In this document: positions 34,431-46,424 of the stretch, in pieces | How the letters are laid out: every line of letters starts with the position of its first letter | How positions within the stretch are numbered: the stretch's first letter is position 1 | NCBI GenBank assembly: GCA_025716855.1 | Contig: JAIXMQ010000042.1 | Coordinates: 186,001 to 250,000, forward strand | From: Pilaira anomala | Lineage: Eukaryota; Mucoromycota; Mucoromycetes; Mucorales; Mucoraceae | Reading direction: 5' to 3' | Length of the DNA stretch: 64,000 nucleotides | Notes under the pieces: generated by a model | Database searches by the model: none | What the model saw: only the letters and a program-made list of their open reading frames with translations | What the model was told of the DNA's origin: nothing | Program-made: the position numbers and the translations under genes

Positions 34431-36291
34431 ATGAATTTGTCATTTAGCGATTGTTTTAAACATGCCTCATATCAAGTTAAGATCTCACCTAACGGGCACT
34501 ATGTTGCAAACGCTTTAGATACTCGACTTGTAATTCGAGATCATAATAATAATTTAAATATTGTCATGGTCTATGAAACAGTAAAACTTATTGATTACGT
34601 TGAATGGTCACCTTGTTCAGAATATATTTTAAGCTGTAATTATGAATCGGGAAGAATAGATATTCGATCAACCATAAATACAAGCTGGCATGGTATTATA
34701 AAAGAAGGAAGAGTGGGTATTGCTAAGGTCAAGTGGAGTTTCGATTCAACTAAAATATATTATACAACTGAATTTAAGGTAACCAAGGCAAAAAAAAAGA
34801 AAACAAAGTTCTTGTATTGAACGGCTTTCGCTTTAGTTAATGTTAGGTATTTGGGATTTGTCTACTTCCGAGTTATCATATGTCGATCATATTAAGTTTA
34901 CAGACAAAGGTAAGAAAAGAACAAGAGGGTATATAAAGGGCGTATAGTGATATCTTTTTTTTTTCCAAGGAATTGAAACGAGTCCAGATGGAAAATATGT
35001 TGCAGTTGCTAGAAAAGAAAGTGGAAAAGATTACATCAGTATATATCATGGCGTTTCATTTATACAATTAGAGGTAATTATAATTAAAAAAAAAAAAAAG
35101 AGAGGTTAAAAAAAAAGATGATTGACACTATATTAGCATTTTGAAACCGGTACTGTGGATATGCAAAACTTTAAATGGTCGCCGAATGGAATATACATAG
35201 CCGTATGGGATAATTGTTTATATGTAAGTAACAAAATAACAAAATTATTTATAAAAATAAAATCATTAAATTTGAATAGCACAATCTGTTTGTTTATCGT
35301 CAAGATGGTACATTATGTTTAGATTATAAAGGATATGAATATGGTTTAGGTATAAAAACTATTTGTTGGAGTCCAAATAACGAATTGTTAGCTATTGGTA
35401 ATTACGATCAAACGGTAAAAAAAAGAAAAATTGAAGGTTGTTATCAACAAAATCCAGTTACTGATTTTATCCAATCAGATTCATTTAATCTCTACCAGGG
35501 GCTGGAAATTAGTGACCATATTGAACCATCCTACTACATTTACTAATGCTATCAAGACAGTAAGTGATATATATTATATATATATATAAGAGAGACTACT
35601 ATATGCTAATAGATGTATATAGAAAATATTGGAATTGATACCTTCAACAAATCAAACAAAAGATCTTTTCGATTGTATGTCTTTTTTTTTTTATCATATC
35701 TTAATTTTCAGTATTTGACATATCTCTCTTTTTCCTTGTAGATCAGTTTTTATTAAGGCGTCCATATCATGCTGAGCCCATACGAACAGAATCAACTCAG
35801 GCTAATCCAAAGATTGGTATCGGATTATGTCAATTTAGTATGGATAGTTCATATATTTCTAGTAGAAATGGTAAATAGATCTAATACATATTAAGAGACA
35901 TACAAAAATTGAAATATATCTAGATAATACACCGGACCTTTTATGGATATGGCAAATAAAAACTTTAGCTTGTAACACGGTAGTAAAATTTAATCACCCA
36001 GTACGTCAAACTTTATGGAATCCATTAGAGGGACATATGTTATTAGCTATCTGTGGAGATGAAAAAACACATTACATACAACCTACAGATGAAAATGAGC
36101 TAGAAATGATTAATTTTAAAGTACCAATAGGTTTGTTTACGTTGTTCAATATGTCATTTTATAACTTAAACGTTTAACCATATTTCTGTTTATTAGCTGA
36201 CTTTTCAATTAAAAAATCCAAATGGAACTCAAATGGTGATTCATTATTATTAATGGATACTGATTTATTTTGTTTAGCCGTTGTTAAGTAA
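34431..36291 (+). CDS. WRAP73: WD-repeat protein WRAP73/WDR8
   Basis: WRAP73 (Wdr8) works at spindle poles and centrosomes with Msd1/SSX2IP to anchor microtubule minus ends. About nine exons are visible, starting MNLSFSDCFKHASYQVKISP. WD motifs include VEWSPCSEYILSCNYESGRI, IETSPDGKYVAVARKESGKD, FKWSPNGIYIAVWDNCLY and ICWSPNNELLAIGNYDQ. The family-specific ANPKIGIGLCQFSMDSSYIS and RNDNTPDLLWIWQI are present near the C-terminus. The stop is at 36289-36291. At the intron near 35416-35498 the canonical GT/AG choice leaves the next exon (WKLVTILNHPTTF) one base out of frame, so either splicing is unusual or an indel is present. Confidence 0.88.
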
Positions 36292-36397
36292 AATTCAAAT
36301 GGACGATCTTTTACCCCAGATTTTTAAAAGTTTTTCATAATTTCAAAACAAAATATTTATTTATTTATTTTTGGTATATATTTACAATAATAAAGAT

Positions 36398-38026
36398 TTA
36401 AACACGATACTTATCCATGAAATCAGCGTGGAACTTTTCGATATCAGAACAGAATTTATCAAATAAATGTTCTTCAGGCAAGAAAGTGGATCTAAAATGC
36501 CATGTGTTGTCTTTTTGACCAAAACCGGAACCTTAAAAATAAACAAAATTAGTTAGAAAAAAAAAGTTAAGGGTACAGTAACCATCGTGAGAAAAAAAAA
36601 ACTTACCAGGTACAACACAAACACCAGTAGCTTCAAGCATAGCATGAGAATAATAAGCATCAGGAGCCATATTTTCCTTTTTAGCAGCTTCAGCTACTTT
36701 ATCAGAAAGAGTGACTTGAGGGAAAAGATACATGGAACCTTGAGCAGATTGACAAGAAACACCTTCCATCTTATTAAAGACACCTTCAAGTTTCTTACTA
36801 CGACGAACTAAGGATTCATAAATAGTTTTAATTTCACCAGTGTATGACTCATAAGAAGCGTCACCTACACGAGGAGGGTTACACATTAAATCGACCAAGA
36901 TTTGACCGTGCAAGTTAGGACAAAGTGAGACAGAAGCCATTTTATAGATTTGTTCAAGAATTTCACTATCCAAGTTGACACATTCAAAGTAACCACCACG
37001 ACGACCACATTCACCAATCATACCCTTTGAAATAGAATGGAATGATACCAACTCAACACCTTCTCTTACCTCTGCAACAGGATGATCCATCAAAGCCTTT
37101 TTGAAACTAATGAAAGGTCTAGTTTCAGGTTCATAAATATTAGTTTGATATACTTCATCAGCTAAAAGAACCAAACGATGTTCGTGACAGAAACTGATGA
37201 TATCACGTAAATTATTGGCTTCAAGACATTGACCAGTAGGGTTACCAGGGTTAATGATTACAAGTGCTCTAACATCTGTACCTTCTTCACGCGCATTCTT
37301 CAAGTTCTTGGTCAATTGATCAATATCTAAACTCCAACCGGTAGATTCATCCAAGAAATAATGAACAGGCTTGGCACCATATAATGCAAGACTTGCAGAA
37401 TAAAGAGGATATTGAGGAATAGGAATCATAATACCAGATTTCTCATCTTCTGTCAACATACTCAATAAGGTTTGAACACCAGAGGATGCACCTTGCGTTA
37501 AAAAGATATGGGTAGGGTCAGCAGCGTGTCCACCATCACGTTCTTCAATGAACTTGGCAACAGTGTTACGAATATGAGGTACACCTTGAGAATGAGAGTA
37601 AGCACCAACACTACCAATAGAGTGTAAAAGGGTTTGTGCACGTTCAAGTGCGTCACTAGGGTATAATTGTGAAACAATTTCACGGTTTTCCTTTTTCAAT
37701 AAGTCTGGGTTATCACATAAAGAAGCGACCTATTGTATGGTATGTCAGATGAGGGTACCTTTTTTTCTTATTTATTTGTTTATATTTAAACTTAAACTTA
37801 CTTGACGGAAGAAAGTAATAGGTGTTTGGTTCAACTGTTGAGGGTTACCAATGTTACAGCTAACTACCTTATTGAAACCATAACTACCTTTACCTGTCTC
37901 GAGATCGGTACGAATTTCTTCGGCACGAATAGCCAATTTACCACGAACTGCATACTCAACTTGCTTGATAAGAGGGTTCATGTTCTTGACAGTCAAGACC
38001 TTTTCAGTGGTATTTGTAACAGTCAT
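36398..38026 (-). CDS. Alanine aminotransferase (493 aa)
   Basis: This PLP enzyme interconverts alanine plus 2-oxoglutarate with pyruvate plus glutamate. Exons 38026-37802, 37729-36607 and 36531-36398 join in frame (1482 nt). Visible signatures are VVSCNIGNPQQLNQTPITFF near the N-terminus, IFLTQGASSGVQTLLSML, the PLP-ring binding INPGNPTGQCL and LADEVYQTNIY, and the Schiff-base lysine in SFHSISKGMIGECGRRGGY. The length and motifs fit the alanine transaminase class of fold-type I aminotransferases. No mitochondrial presequence is evident, so a cytosolic form is likely. Confidence 0.92.
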
Positions 38027-38265
38027 TTTTCTTTAGAAAAAAATATTTTTTGTTGATTAAACAGTAAAAAGAAGGAAAAAAAAAAAGAAAAAAAAAAAGG
38101 TACCAAATTTATATTCCCTCTCTTCCCCCACAATTATAGCGCTTTAAAAAAAAAACAGGAACTGTGTATAAAAAAACGAAATTAGAGTTAAAATCCCGTT
38201 AAAAAGTGCTTGAAAAAAAAAGAAAGCATGGGGATTGGGTAAAGATAATAGAATGATTTATTTTA

Positions 38266-39477
38266 TTAAACGGGAACACCTCGACACACAGGACATGAAT
38301 TATGTGATTCACATAACCAACGATCAACACATTCACGATGAAATACATGTTGACATTTTAATACTCGAACTGGTTGCTTTACTATAAATTCATCTAAACA
38401 TACTAGACACGATTCATCTTTTATGTCTTTTGTCCAATCCAATACTGGTATAGCTTCATCTACGGCTGCTTGCGTTGTGGTACTGGGTCTTACAGTTCCC
38501 AGCATATTACTTAACCATAATAAGTCCTCATAACTGGCATTATCATCTAATAAAAGTGATGACGAAAGTGTTTGAAATGTATGTTGATTATTTAATACAT
38601 ATACCATCCATTGTCCATCTTGTTGTTGTTGTTGTTGTGGTTGTCCAGGTATCGTATTATTTGAGTTCATTGATAATGGCATAGATTGAATTGTATCCGT
38701 TGAAGAACTAGTAGATACTTGTGATCTAGGTCTTCTTAACCCAAGGAACCTATAACTAGGTGTACTACTCTCATTATTACTATTACTATTACTATTACTA
38801 TTGATATTGTTACTATGGTTATGATTTGATCGATATTCAATCACCAAGATATGCATTCTTCTTGATGCATTATTTGATGTAGTAGTTGAAGCTGCTGAAG
38901 AAGATTGAGGATGTGATATGGATGATAGTGGTGGTGATGATGATGATGGTGGTAATGGTGATGATGGTGAAGATGATGATGAAGTAGTAGCAGTCGTCGT
39001 CATATCATCTAAAGTTGCATTAATCTCTTGTTGTACTCGAAGCGGTACTTGTAAATATCTCAGAAAAGAATTTTCTGTATTCGTTTCCCTAAATACGGGT
39101 GAAGTAATCAATTCATTCCAAAATGATTCTGTTGCTGAGGTAATACTATTTCTACTACTGCTTTGTGTTGGCGGGGTTTGCATAAAAAAGTTATTAAGAA
39201 CGGGTGGTCCAGTCACTGCCGCTGCTGCTCTAGCCGCTTCTTGTGTAGCTCTACGGTATGAAGAAGTAGTAGAAGACCCTGAATTGACGGTTCCTGTATT
39301 AGCCCTGTTCTGTCCAAACCTTCGTGTGGGATGGTTAGAAGAAAGCCGATTCGATATTCTTCGAAAAAATGAAAATGGCCGATTCGAGTTTCTATGGGAA
39401 ATCATTGAACTGGAATGTAAAGTATGTGTTGAAGCATTGTCTTGTCGAGAAGAGGTTGTAGATGGTGATTGTCCCAT
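38266..39477 (-). CDS. RING-H2 finger E3 ubiquitin ligase, single exon (403 aa)
   Basis: The C-terminal 45 residues form a RING-H2 domain: CLVCLDEFIVKQPVRVLKC, then QHVFHRECVDRWLCESHNSC and PVC, with the C3H2C3 ligands in place. The remaining 350 residues are low-complexity, rich in Ser, Thr, Asn and a short Gln run, so likely disordered. The N-terminus MGQSPSTTSS could be N-myristoylated at Gly2. RING-H2 proteins bring E2 enzymes to substrates; the substrate is not predictable. Poly-Ser and poly-Asn tracts come from ATC/TTA-type microsatellites. Confidence 0.85.
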   Translation of the reverse strand: MGQSPSTTSSRQDNASTHTLHSSSMISHRNSNRPFSFFRRISNRLSSNHPTRRFGQNRANTGTVNSGSSTTSSYRRATQEAARAAAAVTGPPVLNNFFMQTPPTQSSSRNSITSATESFWNELITSPVFRETNTENSFLRYLQVPLRVQQEINATLDDMTTTATTSSSSSPSSPLPPSSSSPPLSSISHPQSSSAASTTTSNNASRRMHILVIEYRSNHNHSNNINSNSNSNSNNESSTPSYRFLGLRRPRSQVSTSSSTDTIQSMPLSMNSNNTIPGQPQQQQQQDGQWMVYVLNNQHTFQTLSSSLLLDDNASYEDLLWLSNMLGTVRPSTTTQAAVDEAIPVLDWTKDIKDESCLVCLDEFIVKQPVRVLKCQHVFHRECVDRWLCESHNSCPVCRGVPV

Positions 39478-40850
39478 TAGAATATATTGTAATAAAAAAA
39501 AAGAATATTTCTTTATAAAAAAAAAGTTTATAGTCTTAAAAAAGATAAGAACCTCACTGGCGCCTTTTTAACTCATTATTATAGTTTTCAATTGGCTACT
39601 TCCCCATTTGACTTTATACATGCAAAAGGGTCGTCAGGACGACAACATGTGTGTCTTCTGTATTTATTAAATACATAGCTTTTTTTTTTCTTTTATAATT
39701 AATCTCAACCCTTGATGAAAAGTAAAAAGGCTTCTTTTCTCTTCTTGCAACACTTTTCAAGCTGTTTCGTTTAGAAGAATCAAAAGTAGAAAGTACAATC
39801 GCCCATTAAAAAACGTTCATGCTTGTTGCGAGTATACTTCATTAAAATACTAGTAGAAAACTTGATAGCATTTTAAATCAAAAGCATAAACAAGTTATAA
39901 AAAAAAGGACTATAATTTAAAATATATAAAAAAAACATCTTTTTAAAAGTTAGTCTGATGTGCCTGAACTAAGAGTTTAATCATGCATATACATCATCAG
40001 ACACTTATCATGTAAAGAAGAGCTCAATAATAAATAAAAGAGTTATTCTAAATGGAACACCACTGCTAGATTTTGACACCATCAACATAGCTTGTTTAAT
40101 AGGAAATGATGTCCGCCGATTTAGCTATAAATGGTTCTTTTAAAATAAAAAAATGTAAATAAAAGAAACTAAAATAAATTGCAACAAGTATATTTTCCTC
40201 TATGGTTACAATTGGAAGGGATCACAGTATCCCTTTCCTCATTTACTCTTGTCTCCAAGCTGTTATTATAGTCTTTTTATATATATAACGTATTAGTTTT
40301 ATTGTAAAATACTCAGGCTTAGAATCATTGTGTTCCGTTTCCGTGAATTTTTTTCCTCATAGGCCAAACCTTCTGGAACCTTTTCACAATAAATTAAATC
40401 GTTCAAATCCGGGTATTCCGTTCTGATATAAATATTTAACACCATTATTTAAAAATATACATATTATCTTATTGTAAACCAGTTTAATTTTATCTTTTTG
40501 TCATAAGTAAAGCGCTTTTTGGAATTAGAGTTATAGTGGCACAGAAAAGATGTATTTATTTTTAGAGTTTTTTTTTTTGTGTTTGAACAGGTTATTAAAT
40601 ATGAATAAAAAATTACAATTACCACTGTTTAGATTAAGCCCACAGAACAGTTGGACTCTTCCATATTCTTTACAGTAATAAATCTTAAACTGTACATAAT
40701 TAGACAAGCCTTTTTTTTTTTAATTCTGATAAAGTCAGGAGATGACGGGAGTGTACTATTTCCGAAGAACCTTCTTTTTTATTTTCGAATACGCCCACTG
40801 ATTGTTTTGTTTTCATGTCATTCGGTGAACAACAACTTTTTTTTTCAAAT
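39478..40850. other. Intergenic, no gene seen
   Basis: AT-rich sequence upstream of the RING-H2 gene. I see no coding region with support. Confidence 0.4.
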
Positions 40851-41665
40851 AGTGGGTTTCAAACCAAAAAACTTATACTTATAGCAATTTGCTGAAGCGG
40901 ATTTTAAAATACAGCCAATGAGAGTAATAAGACTTCTGATAGATAACAAGACACTATTTTGTCTCTTAAAAATTTGCCAATTGACTTATTGTCGGATTTT
41001 TAAAAAATGTACCTTATAAAACTTAAATAAAAAAAAATAAAAAAACTCTATTTTAATGTTTTGATAAAACTATACGTTTTACAATAGCTCTTTTTTCCTG
41101 GCCATTACGTGCAGCAAGAAGAGGCCTATTTTCATCTATAACCGCTACTCTCTCTTCTTCCAGAGCCTCTTCTCGTATAACTGAGGGTAAATCCTCATCA
41201 ATATCGTCATTTGTTGTCAATGAGAAAATTGTGAATGATAGCACAAGTCTTGATCCAATAATTGATATGCTTTATATCATCTCGGTTTCTTTACCGGCAT
41301 TGGCAGTCCCCTCAAGCTTTGAAATCGAGATTTCCATATTGCCAATACAATTTTCAACATTGACCCTGAGAGAAGCGTGCAAGTAATTGAATGTCCTCTC
41401 ATCTTTGGTCAATTGCTCGTTTCTTGGCTTCTTCAAGACTGGTACAAGATTGAAGCTGGCAGGATATGCCGAGTCTGCCAAAAGGTATTCACCATTTTGA
41501 AAGTAGCGGCCCGGAAATTCAGTCACATATAAGTAATAAGTATAATTTTATTAAAAATGGGGTTTCAAACAAAAAAAAAAACTTATTCTCGTGATTGGCT
41601 ACATATATTCAACATCCGCTTCAGCAAATTGCTATAAGTATAAGTTTTTTGGTTTGAAACCCACT
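40851..41665 (-). mobile_element. Non-autonomous PIF/Harbinger element with long terminal inverted repeats
   Basis: The left end AGTGGGTTTCAAACCAAAAA and the right end (its inverse) are perfect inverted repeats of about 51 bp, extending imperfectly further in. AAT flanks both sides (40848-40850 and 41666-41668), a 3-bp target duplication typical of PIF/Harbinger. Inside, a minus frame at 41526-41272 reads GEYLLADSAYPASFNLVPVL and RTFNYLHASLRVNVENCIGN, the C-terminal part of a DDE_4 (HARBI1) nuclease. A second frame at 41244-41053 continues the C-terminus after a break. The N-terminal half is deleted, so the copy cannot move alone. Confidence 0.85.
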
Positions 41666-41668
41666 AAT

Positions 41669-42110
41669 ATTGATTTATGGACTGTTGTTTTAACTATAAT
41701 ACATTAATACCAACTAATAAAACTTTACAAAATATTAGTAGAAAGTTATTTTAATATGTAAATTTATGTAATTAACTAAACTAAAATAAAATACTGGTAA
41801 AATTGGAATAAAATAAAATGATAATCATAAGTTTTAGAAAATATGAAATATAAAATATAAATAAAAAATTAGAAACGAAATAAAAAAAAAAGAGATAGGA
41901 ATGTATGTTAAAGAAATAGGTGTAACAACAACAACAACAACAAAAGAGAACCATAACAGGCAGAAGAAAAGATCGAAACCAAGTCACCGCAAAACAATAT
42001 TAAGATTTCGTTTTTATACGTTATAAAATAAGATGACATTGACAAGAAAATGCTTTCATTCAGCCAAATTATTATTCATATTTATTTTTCAAATTATTAT
42101 TTATAAAAGA
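41669..42110. other. Intergenic, no gene seen
   Basis: AT-rich 3' flank of the four-TM gene; it contains a short CAA repeat near 41930. Confidence 0.4.
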
Positions 42111-43718
42111 TTAAATATACAATCGCTTATTGAGGATTCGGTCAGCTTTTGTTACACTATGAACTTCTTTCTTTGAAATAGCTATCATTCCTGAATCATT
42201 ATCAGGATATAAATCGACTACTTGAAATACAGAACCAGCATGAGTCTTGACCAAGTCTCTTCCAGATAAATAACTCCAACGGTCTCTTTCGATATACTGA
42301 TTTAGCAACCAGTCTACAGACAGCACTCTGCTTTCAGGTGTTATCCACATTAAGACCAGACACAGACACCAACACAGTAAAATCCATCCTACCAATAACC
42401 AAAAGGGCCATTTCCACAATACATGATAAACATATCGACCGTTTATCTCATAATTTGATTCGAAAGTTGTCACATCAATTTCCGTCCTTCCACCATTCAA
42501 ATCACATAAAATACGGCCTGATATAGTAGCTAACTGTTCTATTCTTCTTTCAATAACATCAATACTCTCTCCAGGAATAGGACCATCCATAATAGAATAA
42601 AACTTAGTAATTTCACCTCCTAATAGCCAAGTAAGCATTATGTTGCGTCCAGAACTAGCGGATGGTTGGACCATTTCAAAGATAAGCTCCAACATGTTTG
42701 TTAATACACTATTTCTGATATACCCGTAAGGTGTTATACCCGAGACACGATCTGTATGGCATAAAGTATCCTTACATGATGTGCGTGCTGTTGCATGGCC
42801 TATAGATATTGAACAATCCACCCATTCAATAGCTTCGTCGTTATCACTATCACCGGTAAGAGACACATTCATGAAGGATTGCCAACCTGTTGTATTTTGA
42901 TCAGGATCATAGGATCGAGTGAATGATGGATAAATTTGAGAGTGTTCATGTACTCCTGGTAATACTTTACACGAGACATCAGCAAATGGCAATTCACGAT
43001 AAAATGAAGCAGTTCCTTTTAGCCCCGCTGGTATACTACGATCAAAAAATTCGTTTGTATAAGATACATTTGGATTTCTTATGCTATTAATTGCATCTAA
43101 ACATAAAACAGGTAAAACTCGTTGCACTGAACTAGAATCAGATATAACAGTACATGATGTGTAGTTACGGGTATAAAATGACTCGGTTCCGTTCGAACTT
43201 GACCATGCTACGCCCATGGAAACTACCGCTAACTGTTTGGTAACTACACTAGCAATCAAGACAAAAATAATGATAATAATACTAAACCAGCCTCTTCCAG
43301 AAATAAGCATTGGTATATGAGAAGGCAAATGTCCTCCAATCACAGCAACAAGTTGAGAAAAATGCGCACCCCTGTACTTGATAAGTGTATATGAAATACA
43401 GACGATAGTCTTCATAAGAAGTGCAATAACACAGCTACCAATAAGTGTTGAGATAATAGATACAACAATCTTAGCTTCTAATGACTGTGCTTCTTCGACT
43501 GTCTCTCCAGTCCAAGTCCATAGTCTTTCTTGTTCAGTGTGAATAAAACAAAATATGATCCCGCTACTAGCTATCAGAGTCCAAATAAAAAAATCTGATT
43601 GACCAATAATTCCAGTCTCTTGATAATCAGCGGGCTCGCCTTTACTTCCACTTGAAAATTGAAGGCCTCTATTGGATTGCTTATCATTTGAATTGTAATT
43701 CATAGTTAATTTTGACAA
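42111..43718 (-). CDS. Four-TM membrane protein of unknown function, single exon (535 aa)
   Basis: No family is recognised. Hydrophobic segments are near residues 42-60 (FFIWTLIASSGIIFCFI), 84-110, 143-165 (WFSIIIIIFVLIASVV) and 430-455 (WPFWLLVGWILLCWCLCLVL). The ~265-residue loop between TM3 and TM4 has several N-glycosylation sequons (NGTE, NYTS, NVSY, NTTG, NVSL) and paired cysteines, so it is probably lumenal or extracellular. The N-terminal 40 residues are polar. The uninterrupted frame and regular codon use suggest a real gene. Fungal plasma-membrane proteins of similar layout exist, but I cannot assign a role. Confidence 0.8.
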   Translation of the reverse strand: MSKLTMNYNSNDKQSNRGLQFSSGSKGEPADYQETGIIGQSDFFIWTLIASSGIIFCFIHTEQERLWTWTGETVEEAQSLEAKIVVSIISTLIGSCVIALLMKTIVCISYTLIKYRGAHFSQLVAVIGGHLPSHIPMLISGRGWFSIIIIIFVLIASVVTKQLAVVSMGVAWSSSNGTESFYTRNYTSCTVISDSSSVQRVLPVLCLDAINSIRNPNVSYTNEFFDRSIPAGLKGTASFYRELPFADVSCKVLPGVHEHSQIYPSFTRSYDPDQNTTGWQSFMNVSLTGDSDNDEAIEWVDCSISIGHATARTSCKDTLCHTDRVSGITPYGYIRNSVLTNMLELIFEMVQPSASSGRNIMLTWLLGGEITKFYSIMDGPIPGESIDVIERRIEQLATISGRILCDLNGGRTEIDVTTFESNYEINGRYVYHVLWKWPFWLLVGWILLCWCLCLVLMWITPESRVLSVDWLLNQYIERDRWSYLSGRDLVKTHAGSVFQVVDLYPDNDSGMIAISKKEVHSVTKADRILNKRLYI

Positions 43719-43949
43719 AAATTGTGTAAGATGAAATAAAAAAAAGTTGAAAAATAAAAGTTAAAAATAACCATATGTACCATCTTTTTTTTTTTAAAAA
43801 AAAAAAACTTCGTACAACATCCCAAATTGTGGCTAAGGAACATACTTTCTATGTATCGACTACTAACAGTACATGTAATTGCCAATTCTCTTGCTTTTTT
43901 ATTTAAGATTTATAATATTAGGCTGTATTTTGGAGAAATAATTATGTGC

Positions 43950-43984
<35 letters not shown>

Positions 43985-44843
43985 AAAAAACGAGAAGATG
44001 TTCCTTACCATTGATATAGTTGTGTACTACTAGATCAGCCTATATTTATAGTCAGCAGCGCAAAAAGTAAAAAATAAGGTAACGTTGCTGTTTTTTCTTA
44101 AAATACAGGAGTTAAAGCAACTGAGTATCTTCAATGGGTTAAAAATATGGAAGATTTACTTTGAAGTATTTTGCTATGCCTTGTAACATTAGGTACTCTC
44201 AATTTTTTTTAATTTTTGTAGGTTTTTTTTTTATGACTTTTCTCAATGTGTGTTTTTTTTTTAAAAAACGCCGGCTTAGTTTGAACAGATGTTCTCTTTG
44301 GTCAGTTACTAGGATAATAGGGGTGTTCAGACCTATTTGTGCTAAAATCAGACAATTTACGTTAGCCAATAAAATTAATTTGGGTCTGAACAGCACAAAT
44401 GTAAAAAAAAAAAAAAAAAAAAAAAAGTACAAATCCTGTGTTTTACACATAATTTGCAAATTACACTGAGATTTGTTCTGCGTTTTTGGTGTTCAAATAT
44501 ATGAATCTGACAAGCTTTTTTAACCAATCAGACTATTTAAATTTTGTACAATGTTAGCACAAATTGGTCCAATAGTTACCATAAACCGTAGATTAAACAT
44601 TATTATTCGGCAAAAAAATCGCCCGTTGTTTGATCTGTCATTGTTAACTGAATAGAATCCAATTCAAGTTGATAATATGCGAAAAAAAAAAGCATATTGC
44701 ATTTAAATTATGTACGATGCTTTTTTTATTGTTGTGTGCTGCTATTGTTATATCTAAATATAAATTAATCTTCAATGTAGTTGATGTTTTAAGAAGACAT
44801 CTCCAAAAGTTTTCCAAAACATTAAATACCACTTGACCTGATA

Positions 44844-44897
<54 letters not shown>

Positions 44898-45750
44898 TTG
44901 ATATGTAAATAATCATAGTAAGAACTCGTTTTGTCACAATAACTAATATCACTATAAGACTGAATTTATTATGTTCAGATATTTTAGTTATACAGACATT
45001 TATTTTTGTTTATGCTCATTTGTATTTATTACAAGTTTTATTAACACAGAGAACAATTACGGTAGTTTCAAAAATATGGTAGTTCAAATTTTCCGTATTC
45101 TGTGGTAAAAAAGACTAGCCGAATTACGGCCATAGTTGCCCTAACAGACGAGTCATATATTTATGTTAATCAAATTGATTTTTTTTAACCAGATGAGGTT
45201 TTTAGGTACAATAGACCAAGATAAATTTGTGTAATGCCTGGTATATCACATGCAGATTTATTCAGTTATCGCTTTTTATTTGTTATCTTTCATTTAAAAA
45301 TAAAACATAAATTTTCCTCGCTACTGCCTCTTTAAATTCTATACTTGGGTGCGCACATTATCTACACAAGAGATTGCATTAAGAAATAAACAAATTTGAA
45401 CATATATAATATATGTGTGTTGTCAATGGTAAGGTTAGTAATTTTATCATAAAATAATTCATTGTCAATGAACCCTAATAGGCTTTAAAAATGTTCTTTT
45501 TAAACATCATGAAGTGTGAGTACTCCCAAAAATGGAATGTCTTATGCTAGACTATTAAGAAGATTTAATAGTTACTGAAAGTAAGAGTTAAAACCACATA
45601 TTTCTAGTTATACAGATAATTTTCTAAAAGCACATATTTATCAGTCTTTTATTATTTTATAGTATAAATATCAATCCTCCAATTTTTCTTCTTCTTTCAC
45701 TACTCTTTATATCCCTTCGATAAATTTATTTTTTCAATATAATAATTGCA
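43719..45750. other. Intergenic with long homopolymers
   Basis: No gene is supported. T-run of 33 at 43951-43983, A-runs of about 23 near 44403 and about 45 near 44848. A pair TTCAGACC...ATTTGTGC (44325-44345) recurs inverted as GGTCTGAA...GCACAAAT (44384-44400), possibly a very short relic element. Confidence 0.4.
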
Positions 45751-45871
45751 ATGAGCAAAGAAAACTATTTTCATAATTTTCAAAAGTTCAGTAACTCTTC
45801 TACCTCTGGATCCAATTGTGAGTTTCATTCCCAAACATGCACACACTCTTCGCATATTTGATCCACTGAAC

Positions 45872-45914
<43 letters not shown>

Positions 45915-46424
45915 CAACAAGGTACACCTTCAAAACTACGATGTGTTTTTTGTAAAGTAGTAAGTATTTCTCTTTCCTTTTGTTTTTCTATCACTTTATT
46001 AAAACGCGAAATAACAGGAAAAACCTCTTGAAGCTTTTTCTACCAAACAAATTCAAAAAGCTACATTTAACCGTAAGTAAAAAGATTGTTTTTTTGACAA
46101 TAAATTAAATACACTTGCGTTATAGCGTATGTACTTGCATCCTATCATAAAAAAGCAAAAGTTACATTTTGTATGAAATGTACCCAACCACAACGAACAC
46201 ATTTGACTTGTATGATATGTAGTAAGAAGCAAACGTTAGATAAGTTTGCCAAGGTAAAAAAAAAGTAGTCAAACGAGATGACAACGCTAATTAAAAAAAA
46301 ATCCCTTTACTTATAGAAACAAAGACGTAATTCCGAAAACGCTATATGTCTAAAGTGTAATAAAAAGCATGCAGAGGAAGATGTCTGGGCTACCGATCCT
46401 GAAACTGATAGTGAGGAGGACTGA
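45751..46424 (+). CDS. Stc1-domain (LIM-like zinc) protein (134 aa)
   Basis: Exons 45751-45817, 45913-45959, 46018-46072, 46126-46253 and 46317-46424 join in frame (405 nt). The layout matches the Stc1 domain: RCVFCKVEKPLEAFSTKQIQ, then FCMKCTQPQRTHLTCMICSK and KFAKKQRRNSENAICLKC, giving four CxxC pairs that bind zinc. In fission yeast Stc1 links Argonaute to the CLRC H3K9 methyltransferase; in other fungi such proteins are less studied. The N-terminus is short and Ser-rich and the tail acidic (TDSEED). Intron 1 ends in a run of about 41 A directly before the AG acceptor. Confidence 0.85.

Noticed and set aside
38918..39571. Plus-strand 217-codon frame
   Set aside because: It is antisense to the well-supported RING-H2 gene; its Asp/Val runs mirror the sense microsatellites.
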